From Nonlabens arenilitoris (GTDB lineage Bacteria; Bacteroidota; Bacteroidia; Flavobacteriales; Flavobacteriaceae), in assembly GCF_002954765.1 (NCBI RefSeq), contig NZ_MTPW01000001.1:434001-498000 (forward strand): a DNA stretch of 64,000 bases, given 5' to 3'. Below the pieces are notes generated by a model. It saw only the letters and a program-made list of their open reading frames with translations, did not search any database and was not told the origin of the DNA. Shown piece after piece: positions 62,927-64,000 of this stretch; the first letter of the stretch is position 1; every line of letters begins with the position of its first letter. A program made the position numbers and the translations under genes.

Positions 62927-64000
62927 ATGAAAGTTCTACTCACAGGTGCAAATGGTTACATAGGTATAAGATTATTATATGAATTACTTAAACAAGATCA
63001 TGAAGTAATTTGTGCTGTACGCAGTGCCGCTCGACTATCGGTACCGCAAGAGATTAAAGATCAAATCGAAATTATAGAAATTGATTTTTTAAACTTAAAA
63101 TCACAACAAGAATTACCTCAAGACATAGACGCCTCTTACTACCTCATTCATTCTATGAGTAGCAGTACAGAGAGCTTTGACACGATGGAAGCAGAAAGCG
63201 CCATAAATTTTGTGCAACTCATTAATCGCACAAGCTGTAAACAAATCATTTATTTATCGGGAATTGTTAATGAAGATAAGCTTAGTAAACATTTGCTTTC
63301 GCGAAAGCGTGTTGAAGATCTTCTCTACACAGCAACAGCCGCAGTGACCGTACTTAGAGCTGGAATTATAGTAGGCAGCGGAAGTTCATCATTTGAAATC
63401 GTGCGTGATCTATGTGAAAAGTTACCTTTAATGATCACGCCTAAATGGGTCAACACTAAAACACACCCTATAGCGATACGTAATGTAATGAGTTACCTCA
63501 CCGGTGTATTAGGTCACAAAGACTGTTATAATCATAGTTATGATATAGGTGGTAAAGATGTTCTTACCTATAAAGAAATGATGACACGTTATGCTAAGAT
63601 GCGTAAAATCAAACTGTACATCATCACAGTACCTATTATGACTCCTAAGCTTAGTTCTTACTGGCTATATTTTGTCACCAGCACTTCTTATAAGCTAGCA
63701 CAAAATCTGGTCAACAGTATGGCGATTGAAGTAGTTGCACAGCCTAACGACTTGAGGGAAAAGCTAGACATTCATTTATTTAGTTATGAAGAAGCGCTAG
63801 CTATGGCATTTACTAAGATTGAACAAAACCAAGTAGCCAGTAGCTGGAAAGACTCTATGGTAAGCGGTCGTTTTAAACGTAATCTCAATAAATATAAACA
63901 AGTGCCTAGCTATGGATGCTTAAAGGATGCTCAACAATTAAAAACAGAAGACCCAGATGCAGCACTAGAACGCATATGGTCCATAGGTGGTAAGAATGGA
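62927..64000 (+). CDS. SDR/NAD(P)H-binding protein with DUF2867-like tail, cut by window end
   Basis: An open frame of 358 codons from ATG 62927 runs off the window. MKVLLTGANGYIGIRLLYEL is a Rossmann nucleotide-binding start typical of atypical SDR (NmrA/complex-I-like) proteins. IIYLSGIVNEDKLSKHL and TVLRAGIIVGSGSSSFEIVR follow as in that group. The part after about residue 290 is consistent with the DUF2867 proteins found fused to such domains. Oxidoreductase or binding role, substrate unknown. The palindrome near-copy at 63294 encodes LSRKR. Confidence 0.8.
   Translation, partial: MKVLLTGANGYIGIRLLYELLKQDHEVICAVRSAARLSVPQEIKDQIEIIEIDFLNLKSQQELPQDIDASYYLIHSMSSSTESFDTMEAESAINFVQLINRTSCKQIIYLSGIVNEDKLSKHLLSRKRVEDLLYTATAAVTVLRAGIIVGSGSSSFEIVRDLCEKLPLMITPKWVNTKTHPIAIRNVMSYLTGVLGHKDCYNHSYDIGGKDVLTYKEMMTRYAKMRKIKLYIITVPIMTPKLSSYWLYFVTSTSYKLAQNLVNSMAIEVVAQPNDLREKLDIHLFSYEEALAMAFTKIEQNQVASSWKDSMVSGRFKRNLNKYKQVPSYGCLKDAQQLKTEDPDAALERIWSIGGKNG
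63294..63309. repeat. Palindrome copy with one mismatch, in SDR gene
   Basis: TGCTTTCGCGAAAGCG, one base from consensus; encodes LSRKR. Confidence 0.85.

Overview
The window is AT-rich DNA from a marine Bacteroidetes, most likely a Flavobacteriaceae member close to Nonlabens or Dokdonia (inference). The evidence is the lipoprotein style of the exported enzymes, TAnnTTTG-type promoters, a type B T9SS C-terminal domain, a Lacal_2735-type small protein, and a repeated 16-base palindrome CGCTTTCGCGAAAGCG.

Region 1 (1-20194) is a polysaccharide utilisation locus fused to a monosaccharide catabolic operon. It starts with the tail of a GH106-like alpha-L-rhamnosidase. A PL25-type ulvan lyase, four S1 sulfatase lipoproteins, a heparinase II/III-fold lyase resembling PL40 and a beta-propeller lactonase lipoprotein follow. 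A divergent GntR-type regulator with a periplasmic-binding-protein-like C-terminal half separates these from the L-rhamnose pathway: rhamnulose-1-phosphate aldolase fused to a lactaldehyde dehydrogenase, L-rhamnose isomerase, rhamnulokinase, FMN L-lactate dehydrogenase and an NCS1 permease. Together they describe degradation of the green-algal polysaccharide ulvan (sulfated rhamnose plus uronic acids) down to DHAP and pyruvate.

Region 2 (20400-28750) is mixed. It holds a DUF1501/DUF1800 pair, a lipoprotein formylglycine-generating enzyme that retains both catalytic cysteines (the likely maturase for the four sulfatases), an RHS-family gene remnant, a two-domain universal stress protein, a BLUF photoreceptor, an FAD/NAD(P)-binding protein and a DUF2383-like four-helix protein with a 43-residue partner.

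Region 3 (28866-37654, minus strand) is a compact arginine operon: GNAT-argG-argC-proC-argD-argF'-argB-argE-argH. argH appears frameshifted near its start by one missing A, and argG has no usable start codon. A small basic ORF just outside the operon is also one base from being open. These are either real decay or sequence errors.

Region 4 (38191-44282) has a DMT transporter and a PAP2 phosphatase, then a six-gene plus-strand cluster that looks like an uncharacterised metal-handling system: HYC_CC_PP protein, outer-membrane barrel, double HMA protein, NHL lipoprotein, acetolactate-decarboxylase-like lipoprotein, and HMA-MauE membrane protein.

Region 5 (44352-64000) is mainly core genome: 4-hydroxyphenylpyruvate dioxygenase, Skp/OmpH, a large T9SS-exported Ig/PKD-type protein, a DUF6263-like protein, a DEAD-box helicase, RlmF, a PLP decarboxylase, a VOC protein, ArgS, a GH53 endo-galactanase lipoprotein, an ABC ATPase with a permease/M1-peptidase fusion, and the start of an SDR/DUF2867-type protein cut by the window edge.
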